64,000 nt of DNA, from assembly GCF_001678665.1 (NCBI RefSeq), contig NZ_LZRP01000005.1:240585-304584 (forward strand), given 5' to 3'. The translations under genes and the position numbers were made by a program. Of this stretch, positions 17,604 to 26,060 are shown one piece after another (the first letter of the stretch is position 1; each line of letters opens with the position of its first letter). The notes under the pieces are model-generated. The model worked only from the letters and a program-made list of their open reading frames with translations, had not been told where the DNA came from and did not search any database. The DNA comes from Erythrobacter sp. QSSC1-22B (GTDB lineage: Bacteria; Pseudomonadota; Alphaproteobacteria; Sphingomonadales; Sphingomonadaceae).

Positions 17604-18392
17604 ATGGAAAATCAGAGGAAAACGAATATGCAAGAGGATAACCCGCAGCCATTGCTAAGGCTGCCCGCGCAGTCAGAGGAGCAGCCCCGTCGATCGACGC
17701 TCACCTCACATGCCAACTCCGGCTGGCAACGCATAAGGATGGCCATCGCCAGTATTCTCCTTGCGATATCAAAGTGTTTGGAGAAAATAGCCAGAATGGC
17801 TCAATCGACAAAATTCAACGAGCTTCTCAGCTACGTTCCGAAGCGCGACAAGGTCGTGGAAGGCGCCCTCTGGCTATTGGAGCGAGCGCCGCAGAGTGGT
17901 GGGGTAATGACAACGGAAAAGCTGTCGACGGTCATGTTCCTTGCGGACAAGGCGCATCTGGATGCCTACGGGCGTCCAGTGTTCTTCGACAACTACGTTG
18001 CCACGGAAAATGGCCCCGAAGGCGTTGCTGCGATGGAAATGCTGGATGCAAATTACAACTGGACTTCAATTGGTAGTGCAAGCGCGCCCTGGACCCTCGA
18101 AAACGCAAACGGGGAGTCTTTCCCGCATGCGTCGCGCTCACCCAACATGCGGCGCCTCTCCGAAACTGATGTCGAAGCGCTGGAGAGCGCCATGGCAATG
18201 GTAACCGCGCTCGACGCCGACCAACTCCGCCTCTTCACCCATCGGGACCAAGCCTACGCTGCTGCTTGGAACGATGGCAAGGGGGCCGGTTCGAGATTAG
18301 ATCCGCGACTCATCCCCGATACGCGAGACGACGAGATGATCGACGACCTGCTCTATGCGTCCCGCCACGCCTATATCGCTCCTTCTCGATGA
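17604..18392 (+). CDS. Panacea-domain (DUF4065) protein, probable antitoxin
   Basis: A 262-residue protein. Residues 1-65 are a variable leader with one hydrophobic helix (RMAIASILLAISKCL); the rest is the DUF4065/Panacea domain, with LSTVMFLADKAHLDAYGRPVFFDNYVATENGPEG. Panacea domains act as promiscuous antitoxins in type II toxin-antitoxin pairs. The stop overlaps the next start (ATGATGA), the tight coupling expected for such a pair. An in-frame ATG at 17628 has a stronger ribosome site (AGAGGA) and may be the true start. Confidence 0.72.
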   Translation: MENQRKTNMQEDNPQPLLRLPAQSEEQPRRSTLTSHANSGWQRIRMAIASILLAISKCLEKIARMAQSTKFNELLSYVPKRDKVVEGALWLLERAPQSGGVMTTEKLSTVMFLADKAHLDAYGRPVFFDNYVATENGPEGVAAMEMLDANYNWTSIGSASAPWTLENANGESFPHASRSPNMRRLSETDVEALESAMAMVTALDADQLRLFTHRDQAYAAAWNDGKGAGSRLDPRLIPDTRDDEMIDDLLYASRHAYIAPSR

Positions 18393-18799
18393 TGAGGCCC
18401 AATCCCAGTGAAGTATGGGGTTTCAAGAGTCCAACTGCTCCGAAGGGCGAGATCAAGTGGAAGTATCATTTGTGCATAGGTTGCGAAGCCGTGTTCCTTT
18501 TCGTGAGCACCCATCGCGTGCGTAGAGAAGACCACCGTGGCGTAATGGTCATTCCCAACAGCGAATTTGACTTTCTGGAGCCGACCGAAACCGGGCGAAG
18601 CGAGATCTCTTGCACAACGATAATTGAGCGAAAGTTCCCCGATAATACGGTTCCTCGGAAAAACCCTTGCGGCACCGTCGCTCGGCGTTTGATGAAAGAC
18701 CTGGCGCACCATGTGCGCGATTCGAAACAGCTGACCGAGGACGAACGCGACGCGATCCTTGATTACATCCTCGACTTCTACGGCGTTGGTCTTTGGTGA
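18389..18799 (+). CDS. Partner of the Panacea protein, candidate toxin
   Basis: A 136-residue protein starting MMRPNPSEVWGFKSPTAPKG, with KWKYHLCIG and VMVIPNSEFDF early on. The N-terminal layout (short strand, then K-x-R/H-type segment) loosely recalls PemK/MazF-like RNases, but I cannot confirm this. The C-terminal 40 residues are helical. Start and stop overlap with the upstream gene by four bases. The toxin role is inferred from position and size only. Confidence 0.5.
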   Translation: MMRPNPSEVWGFKSPTAPKGEIKWKYHLCIGCEAVFLFVSTHRVRREDHRGVMVIPNSEFDFLEPTETGRSEISCTTIIERKFPDNTVPRKNPCGTVARRLMKDLAHHVRDSKQLTEDERDAILDYILDFYGVGLW

Positions 18800-19001
18800 T
18801 CGACGAGGCGGTGTTCTGCAGGCCTTCGGGACGATGGGTATGCCCGCTGTCTTGGTCATATTCGCAGAGTAAGGCGTTTCCATTGTCCGCATAGGATGAG
18901 TTATGCGGTTGAGGACAAAATTCGGACTTGTTTCGCGAGAAAAGCTTCGCCTGTATCCACCGTCAATGCGAGGCTTCACTAAAGCGTGCCAATTAAATTC
19001 A

Positions 19002-19676
19002 TTAGAACCAAATCGGCCGCGCTCTTTCCAATATCTCCCATGCCCGGAAGGCAGCAAAAAGCCGCGTTGCCTCGGTCGGCCATGCCTTGCTTATCACATA
19101 AGCCAACCATATCAGCTGCGCACGGACATCTGCACATCGTGCTTGGCCCATGAGGTCGGTATGGTAACTATCACGAAGACCGAAAGTAGAGGCGAGTTCG
19201 ATTATGGCGCTCTCCGGCGTTCCGACGAGACTGAGATCCGAAGGTTGAACGCTATCGAGACCCGAGAACGCGTCAATCAAGCTAAGGCCGGCTTGGAGAA
19301 CGTGTCGGCGATCCCAAAAGGTCTCGTATGCTTCAGGGGATCCGAGGACTACATGCCTACCATCACACAGATCGCCTAGACGAGAAATCACGTTGATGCG
19401 GTCCATCGCGGATGTGGTGCAAATATGGTGTTTGGTGAACACCGGATCACCGTCGACCATCTGAACGTGAAAAGCACCGTAGCAGGTGACAGGCCGATCC
19501 CGCCCGCCTTGGGTTGAGACGCCGTCGATGAAGACCACGGCCACCAGCTCTCCAGGGTATTTTCGGCCTCGACGCATCGCCCGTTCATGAGCGCCCTCGC
19601 GCCTGAAGGATTTATTGGGACGAGACGGACGCCCGCGCCGATCGTCAGCACCCATCTTCAGTGTCCACTTGGGCAC
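19002..19676 (-). CDS. Hypothetical protein, last gene of a five-gene operon
   Basis: A 224-residue soluble protein. Visible segments: a basic N-terminus (RRGRPSRPNKSFRREG), VAVVFIDGVSTQGG, a middle with SLIDAFSGLDSV, and a C-terminus with LIWLAYVISKAWPTEATRLFAAF. No known domain is recognised. It overlaps the upstream gene by 32 bases and is read as part of the same minus-strand operon that starts at 22525. Confidence 0.5.
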   Translation of the reverse strand: MPKWTLKMGADDRRGRPSRPNKSFRREGAHERAMRRGRKYPGELVAVVFIDGVSTQGGRDRPVTCYGAFHVQMVDGDPVFTKHHICTTSAMDRINVISRLGDLCDGRHVVLGSPEAYETFWDRRHVLQAGLSLIDAFSGLDSVQPSDLSLVGTPESAIIELASTFGLRDSYHTDLMGQARCADVRAQLIWLAYVISKAWPTEATRLFAAFRAWEILERARPIWF

Positions 19677-20499
19677 CGGCGAACCGATCGCAAAAGGCGA
19701 GCTTCATGAAGTGCTCAGTCAGGGCACGCGCGCCATCTTGGGTTACCATCTCGCTCCAGTCATCCCAGCGATCGATGCGCTCGAGGAGCCACGGGTAGAA
19801 TTGGTCGCGTGCAAACCGATCGCGAGTGGGCCAACTCATCGACCACAGAGTGCTCCGCACGGGAATCTCTGCCGTGATCCGGAGACCAATCAGCTTTACC
19901 ACGGGCTCTCCGCCAATCATGTCGGTGGCGAAACGGTGAGCCATGAGGGCGGCAGCCCGTTCTCGCCTTTCCACTTGATCTGCTGCTGCCCTGCGCCGGG
20001 GACCACTGGCCGCCGTGCGTGTGGCGGTGATCCAGTCGAGACCGACGTTGTCGTCGATATCCTCCCGGACCCGGGTTGCGACGAGCATCAGGAGGACGGC
20101 GCGACCTTCCGCTGTGGGCCTACCGTCGGATTCCTGCAGCAGGCCCGCGGCGAACAAATATGCCCGGAAAAACTGCTCGAGGTGTCGATCACCTAGAAAA
20201 ATGTCTGCAACGCGTTCTTCCGCTGCAACAAAACGACCATCGATGATCGCAAGGTAGCTCCCCATGAATTCCATGATCTCGTTAGCCCAGCGAGAGTGGA
20301 TAGATGGCAGGCAGAGACGGCCGACCCAGAACGCCTCGCGAACTGAGGCCCATTCGCGACCGTCCTCGTCGATGAGAGGAGGCTGTCCCGGAACATCGGA
20401 GTCGCTGATCATCCAATAACCCCATGGCAGATCAGGATGTCGGTTCTCGCCGTAGCGTTCGTCGGTGTGGCGACTGAATGGTGAAAACGGCCCAGTCAT
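19645..20499 (-). CDS. Hypothetical protein in the same operon
   Basis: A 284-residue soluble protein, rich in Trp and acidic residues, with DLPWGYWMISDSDVPGQ near residue 23, REAFWVGRLCLPSIHSRW near 54 and a helical second half (RRRAAADQVERRERAAALMAHRF). I recognise no domain. Its ATG overlaps the stop of the upstream gene by four bases, which implies translational coupling. Confidence 0.55.
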   Translation of the reverse strand: MTGPFSPFSRHTDERYGENRHPDLPWGYWMISDSDVPGQPPLIDEDGREWASVREAFWVGRLCLPSIHSRWANEIMEFMGSYLAIIDGRFVAAEERVADIFLGDRHLEQFFRAYLFAAGLLQESDGRPTAEGRAVLLMLVATRVREDIDDNVGLDWITATRTAASGPRRRAAADQVERRERAAALMAHRFATDMIGGEPVVKLIGLRITAEIPVRSTLWSMSWPTRDRFARDQFYPWLLERIDRWDDWSEMVTQDGARALTEHFMKLAFCDRFAGAQVDTEDGC

Positions 20500-21236
20500 G
20501 CAGCGCCACCGACGTTGTCATGGGGCGGCGGGAGCTGAGGCTGCTTGCCTCCATCGCTGTGTTGTTCGGCCGCGTTCGCAAGGGACTTAAGTCTGCGCGC
20601 CAGTTCAACGCACTGTCCGTAGACATATGACTGGTCACGGTAGACGTCACCCCTGCGCCGAACATTCCGGTGCCCCGCCGGGATGAGATCGCCAGGGTGA
20701 TCGGTATCGAAGCCGAGCCACCAGAGGTCTTCATGGTCGAACTCATCCTTGGTGGTCTGGACGGTTCGGTATTCCTGCACGAGCCTGACCCTCGTGACGT
20801 GGCACACGGTGTAACGCTCTTGCCGCGGCTTACCGTAGGCTTCCCTTGCGAACCGGTTGACCTCGCATGCTTTTCCGTAGGTGACCCCTCCGTGCACGAC
20901 ATTCGAAACGTCAACGGGCACCGCATCGGCTTCAAATCCGAACAGTGGGTGCTCTGGGCCAATGCCCACATAGCCCGAGATCGTGCCGTTCGGCTGACGC
21001 AACATGATGCAGCCGAGCCCAGTCTCTTCATCGAGCCAAGCGACTTTATCCGCCTCCTGATCCCAAGGCCCGTCGTCGGACGGCTTGCGGTCCGGATTAT
21101 GATACACCTGCAGTGCGGTGATGCTGGTATCAGCGACTGGATACGCAATCGGAGCCTCATTTATCAGCCCATCGGGCAAGGGTGACTTCGTCACCTGCCG
21201 GTTACTCGCTTTGCCTCGAGTGGGTTTCCTCGCCAT
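20496..21236 (-). CDS. Conserved protein of the phage/plasmid 'WWxGFDxxHxGD' type, unknown function
   Basis: A 246-residue protein. The segments GYVGIGPEHPLFG, VHGGVTYGKACEV, HEDLWWLGFDTDHPGDLIP and VYRDQSYVYGQCVELARRL recur in hypothetical proteins of phages and plasmids as I remember them; no function is known. ATG 21236 (MARKPTRG) has GGAG 7 bases upstream and is preferred over ATG 21251. It is the third gene of the operon, just downstream of the exonuclease gene. Confidence 0.6.
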   Translation of the reverse strand: MARKPTRGKASNRQVTKSPLPDGLINEAPIAYPVADTSITALQVYHNPDRKPSDDGPWDQEADKVAWLDEETGLGCIMLRQPNGTISGYVGIGPEHPLFGFEADAVPVDVSNVVHGGVTYGKACEVNRFAREAYGKPRQERYTVCHVTRVRLVQEYRTVQTTKDEFDHEDLWWLGFDTDHPGDLIPAGHRNVRRRGDVYRDQSYVYGQCVELARRLKSLANAAEQHSDGGKQPQLPPPHDNVGGAA

Positions 21237-21291
21237 GTGGCTCTCCTTCACTGCTTAATATTTCTGGGGGCGCTTGATCGATGATGTGACG

Positions 21292-22149
21292 TCACCGATA
21301 GCGGCTAAAGGCGTCGCGGCGGGTCATGCGAGGACCCATGCATCGCGCGCCCTTGCCATGCGCGTAGACTTCGCTCGCCAGCCAGGCCTGCTCTGAAAGC
21401 AACTCGGTATCGGAGACCTCGCGCGACCAGTGCTGGGCCTTCGCGTCCCATCGATACCCGCGCATGCGCAGTGCATCCTTGGTCGAGAAGGCGGATCCAA
21501 CCGCTTCGATCAGCCAGCTGTCCGATGATGCCCGGCCGTCAAGCTCCGAGAGCAGAGGGCGACCATCAGTTCCCTCGTGCCGCAGGAGCTGGATCAGAGC
21601 GTCAACATCACCTTCCGCCCTGTGAGCATCGTAAAACCATCCTGCCTGCGCACAGAGCCACCCGAGCGAACGGCCCTCGAACCCGGCTGCCGCCCAGTCG
21701 ATCTCAACGCACGAACACGCCCACTCCATTGTGGGCAAACAGGACAAGCGGCGCTCCACCATCGGGCGGTCGAAGGCCGCGTTGTGCGCAATGACGATAT
21801 CCGCTGAGGAGATAATGTCGGTTGCGACGCGGTCGTCGATGCGGCGCCCGACGAGATCCTGGTCAGTGATGCCTGTAATGCGCACGATGTCTTCGGGTAG
21901 AGTGACCCCAGGATCCTCTCGCCAGCACCACGACTTACCGATTTCGACGATGTAACCCCGGTGGTCATACCGAAAGCGGCGCACCGCTAGTTCGATGACC
22001 CGGTCTTCGACTGGACACAGCCCCGTCGTTTCAACATCGACGACCGCAGCGACGCGTAAAGGATCGTCAGGGTCTCCGAGGCCGGTCTCGCCTACAACGA
22101 GTTCGACCCGACGCAGTTCGCGGATGCTGGGACGACCCGGATCAATCAT
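21292..22149 (-). CDS. 3'-5' exonuclease (DEDDh, DnaQ-like)
   Basis: A 285-residue protein. The N-terminal 185 residues form a DnaQ/DEDDh exonuclease: VVDVETTGLCPVEDRVIELA (Exo I, D-x-E, near residue 37), TGITDQDL and AHNAAFDRPMVER (Exo II, near 120), and HRAEGDVDALIQLL (Exo III, H-x4-D, near 180). It should remove nucleotides from 3' DNA or RNA ends. The C-terminal 100 residues (FSTKDALRMRGYRWDAKAQHWSREV) form a separate small domain. It overlaps the upstream gene by 8 bases. It is too short and too divergent to be the replicative epsilon subunit. Confidence 0.82.
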   Translation of the reverse strand: MIDPGRPSIRELRRVELVVGETGLGDPDDPLRVAAVVDVETTGLCPVEDRVIELAVRRFRYDHRGYIVEIGKSWCWREDPGVTLPEDIVRITGITDQDLVGRRIDDRVATDIISSADIVIAHNAAFDRPMVERRLSCLPTMEWACSCVEIDWAAAGFEGRSLGWLCAQAGWFYDAHRAEGDVDALIQLLRHEGTDGRPLLSELDGRASSDSWLIEAVGSAFSTKDALRMRGYRWDAKAQHWSREVSDTELLSEQAWLASEVYAHGKGARCMGPRMTRRDAFSRYR

Positions 22150-22525
22150 GACCTTCTTCCCATCTTGCGGGACGGGGTGCCTCTGTCAAAATCTGATCCA
22201 TCGCCGAGGGATCAGCGTCGAGGCCAAGACCTAGACCATGCAGCAAGATCGCCTTCGAACAGGCATCACGATCCATGCAGGCCTCAATCGGAGGGCGACC
22301 ATTAAAGAGCTCAAGCGGCGAAACCATCCAGTCCACTGGATCGACCGCCAGACCGTCGCGCTGCATGCGAGCCCCCGTCTCAGCCGCGACACAAGCGATG
22401 CGCACCAAAGCGACACGCTGCACCGCCATCATCCCTCCGCTGTGGTTCTCGAGCGGGTCGAGAATCCAATCGGCTGGAGCTACTTCAAACGAGGGGTCGA
22501 ATTCGTAATCCGCGGTATGGCTCAT
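22142..22525 (-). CDS. Hypothetical protein, first gene of the exonuclease operon (weak ParS/MbcA-like resemblance)
   Basis: A 127-residue protein. It contains two similar helical units, ADWILDPLENHSGG and VDWMVSPLELFNGRPPIEAC, the second resembling the Xre/MbcA/ParS toxin-binding pattern (W..SP...F.GR.P.E). This similarity is weak. I chose ATG 22525 (MSHTADYEF) because AGGAG sits 7 bases upstream; ATG 22549 is also possible. It heads the operon running down to 19002 and is divergent from an ArsR-like regulator. Confidence 0.55.
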   Translation of the reverse strand: MSHTADYEFDPSFEVAPADWILDPLENHSGGMMAVQRVALVRIACVAAETGARMQRDGLAVDPVDWMVSPLELFNGRPPIEACMDRDACSKAILLHGLGLGLDADPSAMDQILTEAPRPARWEEGHD

Positions 22526-22595
22526 GGCACCGCTCCTCACGTAACGCATCGGACCTTCCGATGCCCTGTGGAATGGCACATAGCACGAACACATA

Positions 22596-22627
22596 TTAAT
22601 TCAATAGATATTGAAGCATTGAATTAA
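22596..22627. promoter_or_regulatory. Palindromic operator, ArsR-type
   Basis: TTAATTCAAT (22596-22605) and ATTGAATTAA (22618-22627) form an outer inverted repeat. Nested in it TTCAAT-N4-ATTGAA (22600-22615) is a second palindrome. It lies between the divergent exonuclease operon and the ArsR-like gene, and has the form of an ArsR/SmtB operator. Confidence 0.6.
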
Positions 22628-22673
22628 CTTGCCGGTTGGGAGGGCCAGCGCTATCTGCTGGAGAATGGAAAAA

Positions 22674-22940
22674 ATGGATGCGATTGCGAAGCTCAGTGCC
22701 TTGGCCCAGCCAACCAGGCTCGACATATATCTTGCCATAGCCCGCGCGAAGAAAGGCATCACATCTACCGAAGTCGCTGAGCAAACGGGCACGATGCCGA
22801 CAAACACTTCGGTGCATTTGTCGATCTTGCGCAATGCGGGGCTAGTATCGTCAACAAAGGCAGGGCGAACGGTCACCTACAGGGCCGACGGAGATGCACT
22901 GCAGACGTTGTCGCGATTCCTTATTGATGCGGTTGGTTGA
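22674..22940 (+). CDS. ArsR-family winged-helix transcriptional regulator
   Basis: An 88-residue protein with AIAKLSALAQPTRLDIYLAIARA, then the HTH (TSTEVAEQTGTMPTNTSVHLSILRNAGLVSST) and a wing (GRTVTYRAD). It has no cysteine metal site of the ArsR/SmtB type, so the inducer is not an ordinary thiol-bound metal. ATG 22674 has GGAG about 10 bases upstream; ATG 22665 is in frame. It probably represses itself and the divergent operon through the palindrome at 22596-22627. Confidence 0.8.
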   Translation: MDAIAKLSALAQPTRLDIYLAIARAKKGITSTEVAEQTGTMPTNTSVHLSILRNAGLVSSTKAGRTVTYRADGDALQTLSRFLIDAVG

Positions 22941-23043
22941 GTTCGTTCGCAAGCATGACATGTCAGAAACTCGACTGTTCCGGTCGCGTTCGCTTCTGCT
23001 TCGATCTTACCGACTGCAGAGCGGGACACACATTCCAAGTCCC

Positions 23044-24399
23044 TCAGCGGCGACCCCGGAATATACCCCCCACTATTTTCACCGTCAGGGTAGCCGATGC
23101 CACCGGAAGGCCATCCTTGATGACGTTGCAAGTCATGGTGTGAATGCCTTTATAGGCCGTGCTCGTCCACCATTGTGGGTCCTCGCTGGAGGCATCGCCC
23201 GACCAAGTCAGCTGCTTAGCCTGGCGGGCATCATCGCCTTCGTTTTCTACATCGTAGCGAATTGAAAACGGCGGCGGCACGTTCGTGTCTTCGACGAAAA
23301 AGCGCAAACCGAGGTTCTTTGGCACCACTTGGCCCCGATAGCGCGAAATGATCTTCCCCCGTTCCGACTTGGCTAAATCACAACTTATTCGCACCCAGTA
23401 ACTGCCATCACTGAGGTCAGCTTTAGCAAGCGCGGCCTCGCAGAGCACCTCTTTGGCTGCCCAGAAAGCGTGGTTGAAGACCCAATCCCATGCCGACCGG
23501 GCTTTTTCGCGTGTGCAGCGGTCTTCATACAGAACGGCGAGCTTGGGCAGATTGGCCGACAGCTTATCTCTCAGCAAGGTAACCTGATTCAGATATTCGG
23601 CCTTGCCAGTCAACTCGCGGCCGCCGCCATTGGGGTGCCAGACTCGGCAATCTGTCCTTAGCCGAGCGTTGATCGCCACGAGGGTGTCGTAGAGCGCCAC
23701 GTCGTCGCGGCTGCGATCAGGCCGGTAGCATTCGACTACGAGCGCTGTGGTGATCATGCCGCCTGGCAGGTTCCACGACGTGCGCGAGCGGCAAAACCAT
23801 TTCACCAATCGCACCATCCGCCGCAGTTGGTTGACCCTCACCGTTGGCGCGTTCCCCCAATCGTCGGTTTTGGGCGATTTATTTTCCACTTCGTCAATGA
23901 ACCAGGTCGTGACCTCTGCCGGGTCTCGTTCGACCCAGTCGGTGCTTGCGTGCTCGTGCGTAACGGTGCCCAAGATGTTCGAAGAGCGCCGATAAATTGC
24001 AAAATCGAGGTGGTAACCGTCAGCATACCAAACGGTGACCGCATTCGTCCGAGCCTCGGGATCGTGGAGAAAACTTGTGCCGCGCTTGCACAGCGCATCG
24101 CGCACACGTTGCCGAGCAGACAGAGCGCCACTGGGGAGTTCATCCTTCTCGAAGATCAGCGCCACGTCGATGTCATGGTTGCTCTCTCCAGCAGGGTCGT
24201 TGACTACCGTCCCCATCGCGTAGCCACCCTGATTGCGCCACGCTTTGAAGATCGGCTTGTTTAGATCGCCGAGCCCATTCCGAATCCGATCAAGATTTGT
24301 CGTCCGGACCTCCGCGAGCCGCTTTTCGGAAGCGGAGTCGAGCTTCACGTGCTGATCGTGGAACGACAGGATGTCTGCCGCCATGTTAAAAATTGCCAT
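23044..24399 (-). CDS. CBASS CD-NTase (cGAS/DncV-like) with AGS-C sensor domain
   Basis: A 451-residue nucleotidyltransferase that should make a cyclic oligonucleotide second messenger on phage infection. The catalytic core has GGYAMGTVVND near residue 58 and the metal-binding NHDIDVALIF (D-x-D, near 75); the third acid is in YHLDFAIYR near 130. The final 120 residues (RFFVEDTNVPPPFSIRYDVENEG ... YKGIHTMTCNV) match the AGS-C domain seen at the end of some CD-NTases. The start follows the effector stop by one base. The nucleotide product cannot be read from sequence. Confidence 0.88.
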   Translation of the reverse strand: MAIFNMAADILSFHDQHVKLDSASEKRLAEVRTTNLDRIRNGLGDLNKPIFKAWRNQGGYAMGTVVNDPAGESNHDIDVALIFEKDELPSGALSARQRVRDALCKRGTSFLHDPEARTNAVTVWYADGYHLDFAIYRRSSNILGTVTHEHASTDWVERDPAEVTTWFIDEVENKSPKTDDWGNAPTVRVNQLRRMVRLVKWFCRSRTSWNLPGGMITTALVVECYRPDRSRDDVALYDTLVAINARLRTDCRVWHPNGGGRELTGKAEYLNQVTLLRDKLSANLPKLAVLYEDRCTREKARSAWDWVFNHAFWAAKEVLCEAALAKADLSDGSYWVRISCDLAKSERGKIISRYRGQVVPKNLGLRFFVEDTNVPPPFSIRYDVENEGDDARQAKQLTWSGDASSEDPQWWTSTAYKGIHTMTCNVIKDGLPVASATLTVKIVGGIFRGRR

Positions 24400-24400
24400 G

Positions 24401-25468
24401 CTAGTTCCTCACCACTTGTCCAGGGCCTGGCGGTCCGTTCACCTCGATCCCCCAAGGATAGGGCTTGGCCGCATTGCGATCGTAGGCGTAGACCCGCACT
24501 GGCGGGTGGAGCGTCCGGCTCACTGTGCGCCCGAGTGCAAAGCCAATGGACATCGGTGCCGAGCAGAAAACGTGCACTCGGGACCCGGTCGGCAGCGTCA
24601 GTGTGCTGTCCAATGCTGCTCGGAACTGACGGGCAAGTTCAGCAACTTGGCCTTCGTGCGTAATGCAGTCGAGCGAGGGAGCGGCAACTCCAACCCTGAT
24701 TAGGCGGCCCACGTCAGGAACGCTCGTCACAACCTCCGCGGAAGCGATCGCATAGCTCACTTCGACCGCCACAGCGACGTCTTCTCCCAACCCAAGCACC
24801 TCGGTTCGGGTTACCATCCCAAGGTCAGCACCCGTTCCAACGGTTAGCGGGATCCAACGTTGTTCGTGCCGGTGCCACTCGAAGCTCTGCATTCGGATCC
24901 AGCTCGCGAGTTGATAACCCGCGAGCAGCTGGAGCGGCGCTTGAACGATTCCGCAGTAACCTATGTCGGCATCCGGATTGACGCCGAGGATAGTTGATAT
25001 CTGGTCGGGCATCCTCAACTGCTTCTCCAAAGCAGCCTCAAGCCCAGGAGGATTGGCGCCAAGTTCACGGCTCTGATCGATAACTAGGGGCCGTAGGTCG
25101 CGGCGCGCCAGACCAGACGGCAGTTCGTTCTTTAGAATATCACGAACGATCGGTGCGAAGCCGAGGTGCTTGATGGCAACGAACGTTCCAACACGCGACC
25201 CTTGGCCATCGAACAACCTAACGGCCACGCGTTCAAGGCGACTCTGTCCTGCAAAGGCTGCAACGAGCAGAGATAAGCCGATCAAGATCAGGGACACACC
25301 GATCCAAAGAGGCGCATCAAGATAGAGGTCGAGACCAAACTGCCGGTTCAAAGCAGCGAGAAAAGCATCCTTAAGGCCCGGCGCGACAATGCCCACGCTG
25401 GCGGCAGAGAAAAGGCTCCCGAAAGTCAAAAGCCCAATTCTGGTTTTCGTGTCTGGATCGTTGATCAT
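24401..25468 (-). CDS. cap14: CBASS effector, 2TM-SAVED (Cap14-like)
   Basis: A 355-residue protein with two N-terminal transmembrane helices (about residues 12-30 and 52-70) and a C-terminal SAVED-like domain from about 170 (AVEVSYAIASAEV ... LPTGSRVHVFCSAPMSIGFALGRTVS). SAVED domains bind cyclic oligonucleotides; in Cap14 this is thought to disrupt the membrane and kill the infected cell. It precedes the CD-NTase gene in the same operon. GGGGGCGAAAA is a good ribosome site for ATG 25468. No ubiquitin-like (Cap2/Cap3) or HORMA genes lie nearby, so this is a minimal two-gene CBASS. Confidence 0.82.
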   Translation of the reverse strand: MINDPDTKTRIGLLTFGSLFSAASVGIVAPGLKDAFLAALNRQFGLDLYLDAPLWIGVSLILIGLSLLVAAFAGQSRLERVAVRLFDGQGSRVGTFVAIKHLGFAPIVRDILKNELPSGLARRDLRPLVIDQSRELGANPPGLEAALEKQLRMPDQISTILGVNPDADIGYCGIVQAPLQLLAGYQLASWIRMQSFEWHRHEQRWIPLTVGTGADLGMVTRTEVLGLGEDVAVAVEVSYAIASAEVVTSVPDVGRLIRVGVAAPSLDCITHEGQVAELARQFRAALDSTLTLPTGSRVHVFCSAPMSIGFALGRTVSRTLHPPVRVYAYDRNAAKPYPWGIEVNGPPGPGQVVRN

Positions 25469-25968
25469 TTTTCGCCCCCTGCGATGGGCGAATAGCCGAC
25501 GTCGGTCTCATAACACAAATTGCTGAGCCGCACCGTGCCCATCAATTCGCAAAAGGCTTTATAGCTTGCAACCGGTCGCTGTCTTTCGCGGGTCGATTGC
25601 GCTTTTATCCTGTCGGTAGCAGGTTGCCAAAAACCGCCACGGCCAGACTGACACCGATGGCCAGCGAAGTTTCTGTGCGGACGCCCTTGCGAAGGCTCGC
25701 CGAGGCACCAACAACTCTGCTCGCCGAGCGCGGAGTAAAGTGCCGCCTTCTCGCCGGCACAGCGATTTTTAAACATTCCCGGCGCCAAGTTTATCGGCTC
25801 TCTCGGCAGAACTTTGCTCCACCGGCAACATATCGGAGGGCCAAAACCGGTCGCCTCGTCGACATCGCTCCGGTTCCGCCCAATTGGAATTGCCTCAAGG
25901 CCAAGTGCGGACGCAGTCATAGCCAAGACCCCGACGAGCGCACCTGCGTCTCGCCAGAATAACGTCTC
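25465..25968 (-). pseudogene. Possible remnant of a nitroreductase-like gene upstream of the CBASS operon
   Basis: The frame opens after a TAG at 25969-25971 and runs into the cap14 start with an ATGA overlap. Its first 30 codons read ETLFWRDAGALVGV then LAMTASALGLEAIPIG, which resembles the late helix/loop of nitroreductase or SagB-type enzymes. The rest is Cys- and Arg-rich and looks degenerate. The 5' part of the gene is missing. Alternatively it is a real short ORF starting at TTG 25926. Low confidence. Confidence 0.28.
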
Positions 25969-26060
25969 CTAATTTCGGTAGCATGCCTCGTTTCCCCAAC
26001 GGTCAGCCGGCGGCGGACGACATTATCCTCTGGGGACCACGTGTGGCATAGTCGACATCA

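Noticed and set aside
18371..19057. Minus-strand 228-codon frame opposite the Panacea partner
   Set aside because: Antisense to a coupled gene with better support; no recognisable domain.
25597..25962. Plus-strand frame opposite the nitroreductase-like remnant
   Set aside because: No domain or ribosome site; the minus strand has clearer residues and the overlap with cap14.
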